64,000 bases of DNA from an uncultured Eubacteriales bacterium (lineage in GTDB: Bacteria > Bacillota > Clostridia > Oscillospirales > Acutalibacteraceae): NCBI GenBank assembly GCA_934491515.1, contig CAKSTF010000005.1:25141-89140 (forward strand). Reading direction: 5' to 3'. The position numbers and the translations under genes are program-made. Shown here one piece after another: positions 1-7,824 of the stretch; position 1 is the stretch's first letter; every line of letters starts with the position of its first letter. The notes under the pieces are model-generated. The model was given only the letters and a program-made list of their open reading frames with translations. It was not told the DNA's origin and ran no database searches.

Positions 1-384
1 CGATTTGTATGCGCAGGCAACTCGGCGCTTGACCCGAAGATTATGGGTCTTGGACCCGTTGCCTCCTCGCTTGACGCATTAAAGCGCGCGGGACTTACCG
101 TAAACGATATAGATATCTGGGAGTGCAACGAAGCCTTTGCAGCGCAGAACCTCGGCGTTTTGCGCGGACTTAAGGACGAAACCGGCGTAAGCATCGACAG
201 AAACAAGTGGAACGTAAACGGCGGCGCAATTTCTTACGGTCACCCGAACGGCGCTTCCGGAGCACGCGTTTGTATGTTTACAATGCGCGAACTTGCAAGA
301 CGCGGCGGCAAATACGGTCTTTTCACCTCCTGCTGCGGCGGCGGTCTGGGCGTTACGACAATTATCGAAAACTTAAGAAAATAA
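1..384 (+). CDS. Acetyl-CoA acetyltransferase (thiolase), C-terminal part
   Basis: This is the 3' end of a thiolase gene; the reading frame is open to the left edge, so the N-terminal half with the nucleophilic cysteine lies outside. Visible thiolase motifs are IMGLGPV, the NEAFAAQ loop, GGAISYGHPNGASGAR with the catalytic His of GHP, and the C-terminal CCGGGLG motif carrying the second catalytic Cys. Thiolases condense two acetyl-CoA to acetoacetyl-CoA or run the reverse cleavage; whether this copy is biosynthetic or degradative cannot be told from the fragment. It ends at a TAA and is followed by a bidirectional terminator shared with the convergent uvrB. The family call is secure; the substrate is not. 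Confidence 0.93.
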   Translation, partial: RFVCAGNSALDPKIMGLGPVASSLDALKRAGLTVNDIDIWECNEAFAAQNLGVLRGLKDETGVSIDRNKWNVNGGAISYGHPNGASGARVCMFTMRELARRGGKYGLFTSCCGGGLGVTTIIENLRK

Positions 385-414
385 CAAGTTAAATCCAACC
401 TCCGGCTGATACAT

Positions 415-454
415 AAAAAAGCAGGGCGTTCCTTGCAGAACGTCCTGCTTTTTT
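415..454. terminator. Bidirectional rho-independent terminator
   Basis: An 11-bp stem (421-431 with 438-448, one G-U pair) around a 6-base loop is flanked by A6 on the left and T6 on the right, so it can end both the thiolase transcript (+) and the uvrB operon (-). Confidence 0.85.
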
Positions 455-498
455 GTTTTAACAAAGAAATCATTGTATCCTGATTGTTTTGTCCGTTC

Positions 499-2469
499 TT
501 ATTTTCTTTTTGTTTTGCTGCCGCGGAGTTTTTCTATTCTGTCCCTTAAATACGCAGCGTGCTCAAATTCAAGTATTTTTGCCGCCTGCTGCATTTCCCT
601 TGTAAGGCGCTTGATAAGTTCCTGCCTTTCGGCAGAAGAAAGTTTCTTATCGTTTTTCTTATCGTCTGCCTTGGTTCCTATTTCTATAATATCGCGAACG
701 TCTTTCACTATACTTTGCGGCGTTATGCCGTGCTCTTCGTTATAGCGCTTCTGGATACCGCGGCGGCGCTCGGTTTCGGTTATGGCGTTTTCCATAGACC
801 TTGTAACGCTGTCGGCATACATTATAACCTCGCCGTGGGCGTTTCTTGCCGCGCGGCCCACCGTTTGTATAAGCGAAGTTTCGCTTCGCAAAAATCCTTC
901 TTTATCGGCGTCGAGTATTGCCACCAGCGATACCTCGGGTATATCAAGTCCTTCTCTTAAAAGGTTTATACCCACAAGAACGTCAAATTCACCGAGTCGC
1001 AGATCCCTTATAATCTCCATACGCTCTATGGTATCAATATCGTAGTGCATATATCTTACCTTGATATTAAGATTTTCAAGATATTCGGTAAGATCTTCCG
1101 CCATTTTTTTGGTAAGCGTAGTAACAAGCACGCGCTCGTTTTTGGCAGCGCGCATATTTATTTCGGAAACAAGGTCGTCTATCTGCCCGTCGGACGGCTT
1201 GACCGTGATAGGCGGATCAAGAAGTCCCGTGGGTCTTATAACCTGCTCCACAATCTGCGCGGCGTGCTGTTTTTCAAAATCGCCCGGCGTTGCCGATACG
1301 AATATCGCCTGATTTATATGGGAATAGAATTCTTCAAAATTAAGCGGTCTGTTATCGTAAGCGGAAGGCAGCCTGAAGCCGTATTCTATAAGGTTATCCT
1401 TTCTGCCGCGGTCTCCGCCGTACATTCCCCTTACCTGCGGCAGCGTTACGTGCGATTCGTCAACAAAAAGCAGAAAATCATCGGGGAAATAATCAAGCAG
1501 CGTTGAAGGCGTGCTGCCCGGTTTTCTTCTTGAAAGCACGCGCGAATAGTTTTCTATTCCCTTGCAGGTGCCTATTTCGCGCAGCATTTCAATATCGTAT
1601 TCCGTGCGCTGGCGTATGCGCTGCGCCTCAATAAGTTTACCGGAATCCTCAAAGAATTTAACGCGCTGCTCCATCTCGTCTTTAAGTTCTTTAAGGGCGT
1701 CCTCAAGTTTATCCTGCGGAACTATATAGTGGGACGCAGGGTATATAGCCGTGTGGGATAAAAACTGTTTGACTTCGCCCGTTAACGTGTTAATTTCGCT
1801 TATGCGGTCTATTTCGTCCCCGAAAAACTCAATTCTTACAGCGTTTTCGTAAGAATAGGCGGGATAAATTTCAACCGTATCGCCGCGTACGCGGAATTTG
1901 TTTCGTACAAAGTTTATATCGTTTCGTTCGTACTGTAGGTCCACAAGCCGCCTTATAAGCAGGTCACGTTCCATTTTAGCGCCTGTGCGAAGCGATATCA
2001 CCATTTTGCGGTAATCTATCGGGTTACCTAAAGAATATATACAGGAAACCGAAGCCACAATTATAACATCCCGCCGTTCTGACAGCGCGCATGTGGCGCT
2101 GTGGCGCAGTTTATCTATTTCGTCGTTTATTGCAGAGTCTTTTTCGATATAAGTATCGCTGCCCGGGATATATGCCTCCGGCTGATAATAATCGTAGTAT
2201 GAAACAAAATACTCCACCGCGTTCTCAGGGAAGAATTCGCGAAACTCCGAGCAAAGTTGCGCGGCAAGGGTTTTATTGTGCGCCAAAACAAGGGTCGGGC
2301 GGTTCACCTTTTCGATAACGTTTGCCATAGTAAAAGTTTTACCGGACCCGGTAACACCCAAAAGCACCTGCTCCCTATCGCCGCTTTCTATACCCTCGAC
2401 CAGTTTTTCAATAGCCTGCGGCTGGTCGCCCGTAGGCTTATATTTTGAGTGTAAAACAAACTTATCCAT
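499..2469 (-). CDS. uvrB: Excinuclease ABC subunit B (UvrB)
   Basis: UvrB is the damage-verifying DNA helicase-like subunit of nucleotide excision repair and works with UvrA and UvrC. At 656 residues it has the usual family length. Walker A (GVTGSGKT) lies at residues 38-45, followed by the SYYDYYQPEAY beta-hairpin segment that inserts between the strands, the DESHVTLPQ motif (Walker B region), the SATPGDFE motif and helicase motif VI (QTVGRAARN). The C-terminal 40 residues form the UVR domain that contacts UvrC. The start is set by AGGTG 5 nt upstream. It is the last gene of a tight minus-strand run and begins 8 nt after the ComB-like gene stop. Confidence 0.97.
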   Translation of the reverse strand: MDKFVLHSKYKPTGDQPQAIEKLVEGIESGDREQVLLGVTGSGKTFTMANVIEKVNRPTLVLAHNKTLAAQLCSEFREFFPENAVEYFVSYYDYYQPEAYIPGSDTYIEKDSAINDEIDKLRHSATCALSERRDVIIVASVSCIYSLGNPIDYRKMVISLRTGAKMERDLLIRRLVDLQYERNDINFVRNKFRVRGDTVEIYPAYSYENAVRIEFFGDEIDRISEINTLTGEVKQFLSHTAIYPASHYIVPQDKLEDALKELKDEMEQRVKFFEDSGKLIEAQRIRQRTEYDIEMLREIGTCKGIENYSRVLSRRKPGSTPSTLLDYFPDDFLLFVDESHVTLPQVRGMYGGDRGRKDNLIEYGFRLPSAYDNRPLNFEEFYSHINQAIFVSATPGDFEKQHAAQIVEQVIRPTGLLDPPITVKPSDGQIDDLVSEINMRAAKNERVLVTTLTKKMAEDLTEYLENLNIKVRYMHYDIDTIERMEIIRDLRLGEFDVLVGINLLREGLDIPEVSLVAILDADKEGFLRSETSLIQTVGRAARNAHGEVIMYADSVTRSMENAITETERRRGIQKRYNEEHGITPQSIVKDVRDIIEIGTKADDKKNDKKLSSAERQELIKRLTREMQQAAKILEFEHAAYLRDRIEKLRGSKTKRK

Positions 2470-2477
2470 ATTTTCAC

Positions 2478-3179
2478 CTAAACTTCTATCTTTTCCACTT
2501 CATTTTCGCCCGTTTCGTGATTCCTGCGTATAATAAGAGCAAAATTGAATTTATCAACCTCGGTGCAAAGGTAAAAATCGGTTTTCGGAAACACCGACTG
2601 TTTTTCTTTGTCAAAAAACTTAGCGCCCGAGGTTGTTTTTATTTTTTCTATTTTGTCCGCAAGTTCAATTTTTCTGCCTGAAAGCAGCGCTTTTAAGTAC
2701 TCGGCACAAAGTTCGTCCTCATCGGTTTTTTGGATACCGTCAAGTCCCATAGCAACTATCGAGACTGTTTCATACCCTTGTTTTTTTATATATTTTGCGG
2801 TAGCCGCGGCATTCACAAGGCTGCAGCCTAAAACAACGTCCGCACACTCAGCCGCCGCAACGCCCTGCGTACCGGCAGAGGTAGTATGCACTACCGTCTT
2901 GCCATTGAAGTCCGCCTTTATTATATCCGTAGGGCTGTTTCCGAAGTCGAAATCCGGAAGTTTTACGCCGCGGCGTTCCCCTATCAGCACGGCGTTCGGT
3001 ATCTTTTTACCTAAAGAAAGCGCAAGGTCTTTATCGCCTACCGCTATTATTTTTTCGGCGCCGCCGGCATAAAGATACGATTCCAGCGAAAATGCCCTGA
3101 AAACATCTATTATAACAGTGCAGCCGACCGCCTTTCGGGCGCCCTCTATAAGATGCAGAATTTCAATCTTCATTTGCAT
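2478..3179 (-). CDS. ComB-family 2-phosphosulfolactate phosphatase-like protein
   Basis: The 233-residue product matches the ComB family: the IDVFRA motif near residue 25, GERRGVKLPDFDFGNSP in the middle, and HTTSAGTQG. In methanogens ComB makes sulfolactate for coenzyme M; in Clostridia close relatives are common without the rest of that pathway, so the substrate here is unknown. The start ATG lies inside the end of the peptidase gene (17-bp overlap) with AAAGGA in front, which suggests translational coupling; an in-frame ATG two codons later is an alternative. It is co-oriented with uvrB 8 nt downstream. Family call good, function uncertain. Confidence 0.82.
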   Translation of the reverse strand: MQMKIEILHLIEGARKAVGCTVIIDVFRAFSLESYLYAGGAEKIIAVGDKDLALSLGKKIPNAVLIGERRGVKLPDFDFGNSPTDIIKADFNGKTVVHTTSAGTQGVAAAECADVVLGCSLVNAAATAKYIKKQGYETVSIVAMGLDGIQKTDEDELCAEYLKALLSGRKIELADKIEKIKTTSGAKFFDKEKQSVFPKTDFYLCTEVDKFNFALIIRRNHETGENEVEKIEV

Positions 3180-3855
3180 TAAGTTCCTTTCTGATTTCCC
3201 GCCATTCAGGGCAATAGTGCGTCATCGCCGCTTTGAAATTCTTCCCATGATCGGGATATTTAAGGTGCAGAAGTTCATGTGTTATAACATATCTCAGCGA
3301 CCTGTCGCTGTATCTTGCAAGGTAGAGCGATAATGTGATTTTCCCTGTTTTAATATTGCAGCTGCCCCATCTTGTTTTCATATCGCGTATGCAGTCGCCG
3401 CTTCTTTTAAGGTTAAGGTTGTTTTCTTCTTCGAAAAAGATGCGCGCCGCCCTGTCTTTTAAATCGTTGCGGTAAAATTTCGAAAGCAGTTTTTCGGCAT
3501 TTTCTGCGGTGTCGGAGTCTTTAAGCGTTACCGTTACCCTGTTTTCCGCAAAGGTTATCGCGCGGTTGTTTCCCCTTTTAACTTCAACCGGATACTTTTT
3601 TCCGCGCAGGTATATTGTACCTCCGTTTTCGATTTGCGGTTTTGCGGTTTTTGAATTCAATATTTTACTTATCTGCCCCTCTATCCAGCCGCGCTTGGAT
3701 AAAACAAATTTTTCAATCGTTTTTATATCGGTATAAAGCGGAGCCGAGACCCTGACATCCGCCGCAGGCAGGGTCACTTTTATGCGTATGCTTTTTATCG
3801 GTTTTCTTGTAAGTACGGCCTTAATGTTTCCCAAATCAATAACGCTGTTTTCCAC
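3163..3855 (-). CDS. YgjP-like M48-type zinc metallopeptidase (DUF45)
   Basis: The protein carries the zinc motif HELLH near residue 193 in the context HELLHLKYPDHGKNF, with a second histidine in the SprT/YgjP arrangement, and MKTRWGSCN upstream, typical of DUF45 proteins. The frame could begin at a GTG at 3879, but a GTG at 3855 is preceded by AAGGGAG at a spacing of 7, so I choose that start (230 residues). It then overlaps the end of the MocR-type gene by 20 bp and the start of the ComB-like gene by 17 bp, so four genes are chained by overlaps or very short gaps. No signal peptide is seen, so it is probably cytoplasmic. Its substrate is not known. Confidence 0.85.
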   Translation of the reverse strand: MENSVIDLGNIKAVLTRKPIKSIRIKVTLPAADVRVSAPLYTDIKTIEKFVLSKRGWIEGQISKILNSKTAKPQIENGGTIYLRGKKYPVEVKRGNNRAITFAENRVTVTLKDSDTAENAEKLLSKFYRNDLKDRAARIFFEEENNLNLKRSGDCIRDMKTRWGSCNIKTGKITLSLYLARYSDRSLRYVITHELLHLKYPDHGKNFKAAMTHYCPEWREIRKELNANED

Positions 3856-4933
3856 TTGCCGACTCCCTTCTTGCGGCACGGCGCACTCTGTTTATATGCC
3901 GTTCAAACTCGCCGTTTCTTAAAAGTTCCGCTACCACCAGTTGATCGAGCACAGGTACCGTGCAGGAATAAAATCCGAGTTTTTCTTTAAATTCGCCTGC
4001 AAGTTTTTCTGGCAAAACCATATACGCCGTTCTTACCGCCGGAGAAACCGTCTTTGTAAAGGTGTTCAGATATATAACGTTATCTGCGTCGGAAAGCGAA
4101 AACACAGTATCATATATCTTCCCCGTTACGGTAAGTTCCGATTCAAAATCATCCTCTAATATATATCTGTTTTTGCTGCCTGCCCAAGAAATATACTCCA
4201 TTCGTTTTGAAGGCGACGCCGTAACTCCGCTTGGAAAACTACGGTAGGGCGTTATATGCAGCACCTGCGCGGAAGTATTTTTCAGCGCGGAACTTTTTAT
4301 ACCGTCGGCGCTAAGCGGCAGCATTTCGCACTTTACGCCTTTGGCGGCATATACCTGTTCTATTTTTTCATAGGAAGGTTTTTCCGCCGCGTAAACTTTA
4401 TCACGCCCTAAAAGTTCCACTATAAGCCCGTAAAGATATTCGGCGCCGGCGCCTATAAATATCCTGTCGGGATTTACCGAAATACCGCGGCTTCTTGAAA
4501 GATAGTCGGCAATCTGCGCCCTTAAAACGGCGCTGCCGCCGGGTTCGCATTTTGCAAAAATTTTATCGCCGTAAGCGGACAGTACCGTTCTCACCGTTTT
4601 TGCATACACGCCGAAAGGGAAAGCCGCTTCACCTACGGAAGTATATTCGGGCAGGCTTGCAGCCGGCTTTACTGCGGCGGATAAAAATCTGTCTCCGCGG
4701 TCATATATACAAAAATATCCGCTTTTCTGCACGGTTTCTATATATCCTTCCGCCGAAAGCAGCGCATACGCGTTTTCAACCGTGATAACACTTACTCCGA
4801 GCCTTTCCGCAAGCACCCTTTTAGACGGCAGTTTTTCTCCGTTTTTATAAACGCCGTTTACAATATCTTCCCGCAGCGATTTGTATATCGAAAGATACAG
4901 CGGCTCGTTTTTCTGTTTTATGTTGTATCTCAT
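3836..4933 (-). CDS. MocR/PdxR-type GntR regulator with aminotransferase domain, C-terminally short
   Basis: Residues 1-75 form a GntR winged helix (LPSKRVLAERLGVSVITVENAY). From about residue 95 it has a fold type I aminotransferase-like domain with the PLP-binding lysine in YLNTFTKTVSP and the aspartate in LEDDFESEL. MocR proteins usually run to about 460-480 residues; this one has 365 and stops at HINRVRRAARRE, just where the C-terminal small domain should begin. No frame downstream restores it, because the next gene starts there. It is divergent from a pyridoxamine/pyridoxal kinase, the classic setting of PdxR, which senses PLP and controls vitamin B6 genes. Likely role: B6 regulator, possibly altered or inactive. 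Confidence 0.85.
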   Translation of the reverse strand: MRYNIKQKNEPLYLSIYKSLREDIVNGVYKNGEKLPSKRVLAERLGVSVITVENAYALLSAEGYIETVQKSGYFCIYDRGDRFLSAAVKPAASLPEYTSVGEAAFPFGVYAKTVRTVLSAYGDKIFAKCEPGGSAVLRAQIADYLSRSRGISVNPDRIFIGAGAEYLYGLIVELLGRDKVYAAEKPSYEKIEQVYAAKGVKCEMLPLSADGIKSSALKNTSAQVLHITPYRSFPSGVTASPSKRMEYISWAGSKNRYILEDDFESELTVTGKIYDTVFSLSDADNVIYLNTFTKTVSPAVRTAYMVLPEKLAGEFKEKLGFYSCTVPVLDQLVVAELLRNGEFERHINRVRRAARRESASGKQRY

Positions 4934-4983
4934 CTGGACTTATAAAAAACTCCGTTTCTGACTATTTTAATAACACCAAAACA

Positions 4984-5012
4984 ATTATATACTTTATCTT
5001 ACCGAATTTCAA
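4984..5012 (-). promoter_or_regulatory. Sigma-A promoter of the MocR-type regulator operon
   Basis: Read on the minus strand: TTGAAA (5012-5007), 17-bp spacer, TATAAT (4989-4984). The predicted start is about 45 nt before the regulator ATG. On the other strand TATACT (4988-4993) could serve the kinase gene, so the divergent promoters would overlap. Partial direct repeats TCTGGACT (4933-4940) and TCTGACT (4957-4963) lie between promoter and gene and could be regulator half-sites. Confidence 0.7.
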
Positions 5013-5041
5013 TAGCATAATGCAGGCAGGAGGTACGGATT

Positions 5042-5863
5042 ATGAACAGCAAAAGAATCCTCACGGTACAGGATTTTTCCTGCGTGGGGCAATGCTCTCT
5101 TACTACGGCGCTGCCTATTATATCCGCCTGCGGCACTGAAACCGCCTGTCTTCCTACGGCACTGCTTTCTAACCACACTACCGCTTTTTCAGAATACACG
5201 TTTAAGGACCTTTCACGCGAGGTTGCCGGAATAATCGCAGCCTTAGAAAATCAAAACATTAAGTTTGACGCGTTTTATATAGGGTATTTAGGCAGCGAAC
5301 GGATAATATCGGCAATAAAGCCGATTTTTGACGTTTGCGCCGAAAAAGGCGCGCTTAAAATAATAGATCCCGCAATGGCGGACAACGGAAAACTGTACCC
5401 GGGGCTTTCAGAAGAATATGTAAAAGAAATAAAAGAACTTTGTAAAAGCGCTGATATTATTTTGCCGAATCTTACCGAGGCCTGCCTTTTGACCGATACG
5501 GAATACACAAGAACACCAAGCACGGATTTTTTAAAGGGCGTTGCCGAAAAACTGTGCCGCATTTGCAATACCGCGGTGATAACGGGTGTTGAGGCAAACA
5601 AAAAAATATACAACTGCATTTGCAGCGGCGGTAAAATAACATATCAAAAAAACAAAAGAATCGAAAAGTCCTTTCCCGGCACTGGCGACGTTTTTGCCGC
5701 TGCCTTTACAGGACTGCTGCTTTCGGGCAAAAGCATAACGTCATCGGTTAAAACAGCGGCGGCTTTTACCTATAAAAGCATTAAACATACGCTTCATTTC
5801 CCTGAGCACAAATACGGCGTTAATTTTGAAAAAGCGCTCCCTTATCTTATAAAACATACATAA
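5042..5863 (+). CDS. Pyridoxamine/pyridoxal kinase (PdxY/PdxK-like)
   Basis: The 273-residue product is a ribokinase-fold vitamin B6 kinase: N-terminal VQDFSCVGQCSLTTALPI, the PNLTEA motif near residue 140, and the catalytic GTGDVFAAA motif near residue 220 with the aspartate general base. It phosphorylates pyridoxal, pyridoxamine or pyridoxine to feed PLP. The start is set by AGGAGGT at 5028-5034. It is transcribed away from a MocR-type regulator across a 108-bp region with divergent promoter elements, which supports PLP-responsive control. It is monocistronic as far as can be seen, ending before a strong hairpin. Confidence 0.9.
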   Translation: MNSKRILTVQDFSCVGQCSLTTALPIISACGTETACLPTALLSNHTTAFSEYTFKDLSREVAGIIAALENQNIKFDAFYIGYLGSERIISAIKPIFDVCAEKGALKIIDPAMADNGKLYPGLSEEYVKEIKELCKSADIILPNLTEACLLTDTEYTRTPSTDFLKGVAEKLCRICNTAVITGVEANKKIYNCICSGGKITYQKNKRIEKSFPGTGDVFAAAFTGLLLSGKSITSSVKTAAAFTYKSIKHTLHFPEHKYGVNFEKALPYLIKHT

Positions 5864-5871
5864 AAAATCGT

Positions 5872-5909
5872 CTCGGGGTATCTTCCGCCGTTTTGGAAGA
5901 TACCCCGAG
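5872..5909. terminator. Perfect 15-bp hairpin after the B6 kinase
   Basis: CTCGGGGTATCTTCC (5872-5886) pairs perfectly with 5895-5909 around an 8-base loop. There is no T run on the plus strand; on the minus strand it is followed by a T6 run. It probably limits transcription between the convergent kinase and transaldolase genes. The rest of 5864-6126 holds no gene that I can support; a 9-bp perfect inverted repeat sits at 6001-6027 (TAAATACAG / CTGTATTTA). Confidence 0.6.
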
Positions 5910-6075
5910 TAAATCTATATACTGCCGAAAAAGTCTGTCGCAAATGCCCGTGCCGTAGGCTTCATCCCGGATTTTTCCGAGCATCGGCAGGACAACAACT
6001 TAAATACAGCTTGATTTTCTGTATTTAATATAACGCCTCTTTTTTAAATGAATTTAAACCGAAAATTAACGGTTT

Positions 6076-6114
6076 GTAAAAAACACCCGCGGTTTTTTGA
6101 CCGCGGGTGTTTTA
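6076..6114 (-). terminator. Terminator after transaldolase
   Basis: AACACCCGCGGT (6082-6093) pairs perfectly with 6100-6111; on the minus strand the stem is followed by TTTTTT, 13 nt after the transaldolase stop. Confidence 0.85.
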
Positions 6115-6126
6115 ATAATATACTTA

Positions 6127-6777
6127 TTATGCCTGGGGAACCTTTTTCCAGTCTTCCATAAACTTAGCAAGGCCGGATTCGGTAAGGGGATGTTTAACCA
6201 TCTGAGCCAGTACCTTATAGGGAACGGTTGCGATATCGCAGCCTATCTTGCCGAGTTCAACAACGTGAACGGGATGACGGGTAGAAGCGGCAACGATCTG
6301 AACGTCCATAGCGCCTGCATCAAACATCTCGCGGATGCCTGCGATAAGGTTAAGACCGTCCCAGCCGATATCGTCTACACGTCCAACGAACGGTGCTACA
6401 TAAGAAGCGCCTGCGTTAGCGGCAAGAAGAGCCTGCGCTTCCGAGAAAATAAGGGTAACGCAAACCGGAATTCCGAGTTTTGAAAGCGCGTGAACAGCCT
6501 TTAAGCCTTCTTCGCACATAGGAACTTTAACTACCATTCTGTCGTTGATGGCAGCAAGTTTTTTGCCTTCCTCAATCATGCCCTCATGGTCAAGAGAGAT
6601 AACTTCGGCAAAAATTTTTCCGTCAACCATAATATCGGTTATTTCGGAAATGGCGTCCTCAAACTTCTTGCCCTCGCGGGATATAATTGAGGGGTTGGTC
6701 GTAACGCCGCTGATTATACCGAGTTCATAAGCCTTTCTTATTTCGTCAATGTTGGCGGTGTCAATAAACAGTTTCAT
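6127..6777 (-). CDS. fsa: Small transaldolase / fructose-6-phosphate aldolase family
   Basis: At 216 residues this belongs to the short transaldolase class (Fsa/TalC) rather than the roughly 320-residue type. The Schiff-base lysine is K84 in MVVKVPM; SGVTTNPSII near residue 23 and the YVAPFVGRVDD motif are family hallmarks. It transfers a dihydroxyacetone unit or splits fructose-6-phosphate; annotation between the two activities is unreliable from sequence. The ATG follows AAAAGGAG. It starts 12 nt after the lipoate-protein ligase gene, so the two are one transcription unit, possibly fed by read-through from the dehydrogenase operon. Confidence 0.9.
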   Translation of the reverse strand: MKLFIDTANIDEIRKAYELGIISGVTTNPSIISREGKKFEDAISEITDIMVDGKIFAEVISLDHEGMIEEGKKLAAINDRMVVKVPMCEEGLKAVHALSKLGIPVCVTLIFSEAQALLAANAGASYVAPFVGRVDDIGWDGLNLIAGIREMFDAGAMDVQIVAASTRHPVHVVELGKIGCDIATVPYKVLAQMVKHPLTESGLAKFMEDWKKVPQA

Positions 6778-6789
6778 AACATACTCCTT

Positions 6790-7767
6790 TTAAATAAATA
6801 GTTTTATTAAATCCGCTGCGGTGCAGCCCTTAATAAACGCGTCAAGGTCGGTATTTGAAAGTACCGCGCCTATATCCTGTATCGAGTGGCGTATGCCGCG
6901 GAGTTTCTTTTCAAGTTCCGCAATATCGCCCACGCCGAAAAAGTCGCCGGATATCTTAATATCCTCTATTATTCCCTCGCTTACCGAGAACGCGACCGTT
7001 ACAAGGCCGAACGGGAATTTTTCCGATTTCTCGTACTGGTAGTCCGGCGAAGTGCCGTAATCCCACTCGTAAGTAGAATACTTTGTTTCCGCAAGCGCAG
7101 AAATCTGCTCCGTTTCCTCTGCGGTAAGATCCCTTGCGTTGCAATTATACCTGTTAAGTATAAAAGTTTCAAGTCCTTTAACAAATTCTTCCGCACTCAT
7201 CGGGTTATCAAGATGATCCGCAATGTTTGTCACCCTTGAAGAGACCGACTTTATACCCTTGCTTTCTATCTTTGCCCGATTTACTTTAAGCGCGCCTGCA
7301 AGAACCGAAAGGTCGGCTGAATAAAGTATACAGCCGTGGTGCATTATTTTGCCGTATTTAACGCATTGAGCGTTACCTATAATCTTTTTACCGTCCACCA
7401 GAACGTCGTTTCTGCCGGAAAGTTCCGCAGTTATACCCAACGTTGCGAGATAATCTATAACATCCTTGGTAAAAATCGCGTAATTGCTGAACTTTGTTCC
7501 GTCGTTTTCCTCGATATAGGTATAATTCACATTTCCGAGATCGTGAAAAACCGCACCGCCGCCCGTAAGACGGCGCACAACGCTTATTCCGTTTTCTTCG
7601 CAAAAACCGCGGTCAACTTCGGCGGCGGTGTTCTGGTTTACACCCACTACCACCGTTTTTTGATTGCGCCAGAGCATAAACACAGGCTCTTTTGCGGTTT
7701 TTAAGAAATATTCCTCGCTTGCAAGATTAAAATACGGGTTTGTGTTACTGTTTCTTATTGCTATCAT
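6790..7767 (-). CDS. lplA: Lipoate-protein ligase A
   Basis: LplA activates free lipoate with ATP and attaches it to the lipoyl lysine of acceptor proteins. The 325-residue product shows the signature RRLTGGGAVFHDLGNVNYT near residues 64-82 and the catalytic lysine in VDGKKIIGNAQ, followed by the accessory C-terminal domain, so it has full length. Its neighbours explain the need: the E2 protein encoded upstream carries one lipoyl domain, so this ligase is probably its dedicated modifier using scavenged lipoate. The ATG follows AAGGA. An intrinsic terminator sits directly upstream, which should set a lower level than for the dehydrogenase genes. Confidence 0.94.
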   Translation of the reverse strand: MIAIRNSNTNPYFNLASEEYFLKTAKEPVFMLWRNQKTVVVGVNQNTAAEVDRGFCEENGISVVRRLTGGGAVFHDLGNVNYTYIEENDGTKFSNYAIFTKDVIDYLATLGITAELSGRNDVLVDGKKIIGNAQCVKYGKIMHHGCILYSADLSVLAGALKVNRAKIESKGIKSVSSRVTNIADHLDNPMSAEEFVKGLETFILNRYNCNARDLTAEETEQISALAETKYSTYEWDYGTSPDYQYEKSEKFPFGLVTVAFSVSEGIIEDIKISGDFFGVGDIAELEKKLRGIRHSIQDIGAVLSNTDLDAFIKGCTAADLIKLFI

Positions 7768-7779
7768 AATTTCCTTGTT

Positions 7780-7813
7780 TAAAAAGATACGCGGGTCAGC
7801 AGGCCCGCGTATC
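7780..7813 (-). terminator. Internal terminator between E1 gene and lplA
   Basis: GATACGCGGG (7786-7795) pairs perfectly with CCCGCGTATC (7804-7813) around 8 bases, followed on the minus strand by TTTTT. It lies 12 nt after the E1 stop and 18 nt before the lplA ATG, so it looks like an operon-internal attenuator or operon end. Confidence 0.82.
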
Positions 7814-7824
7814 GGTTTTAGGGA

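Noticed and set aside
5872..5909. Possible riboswitch for the B6 kinase
   Set aside because: It is downstream of the gene, a simple perfect hairpin, better explained as a terminator.
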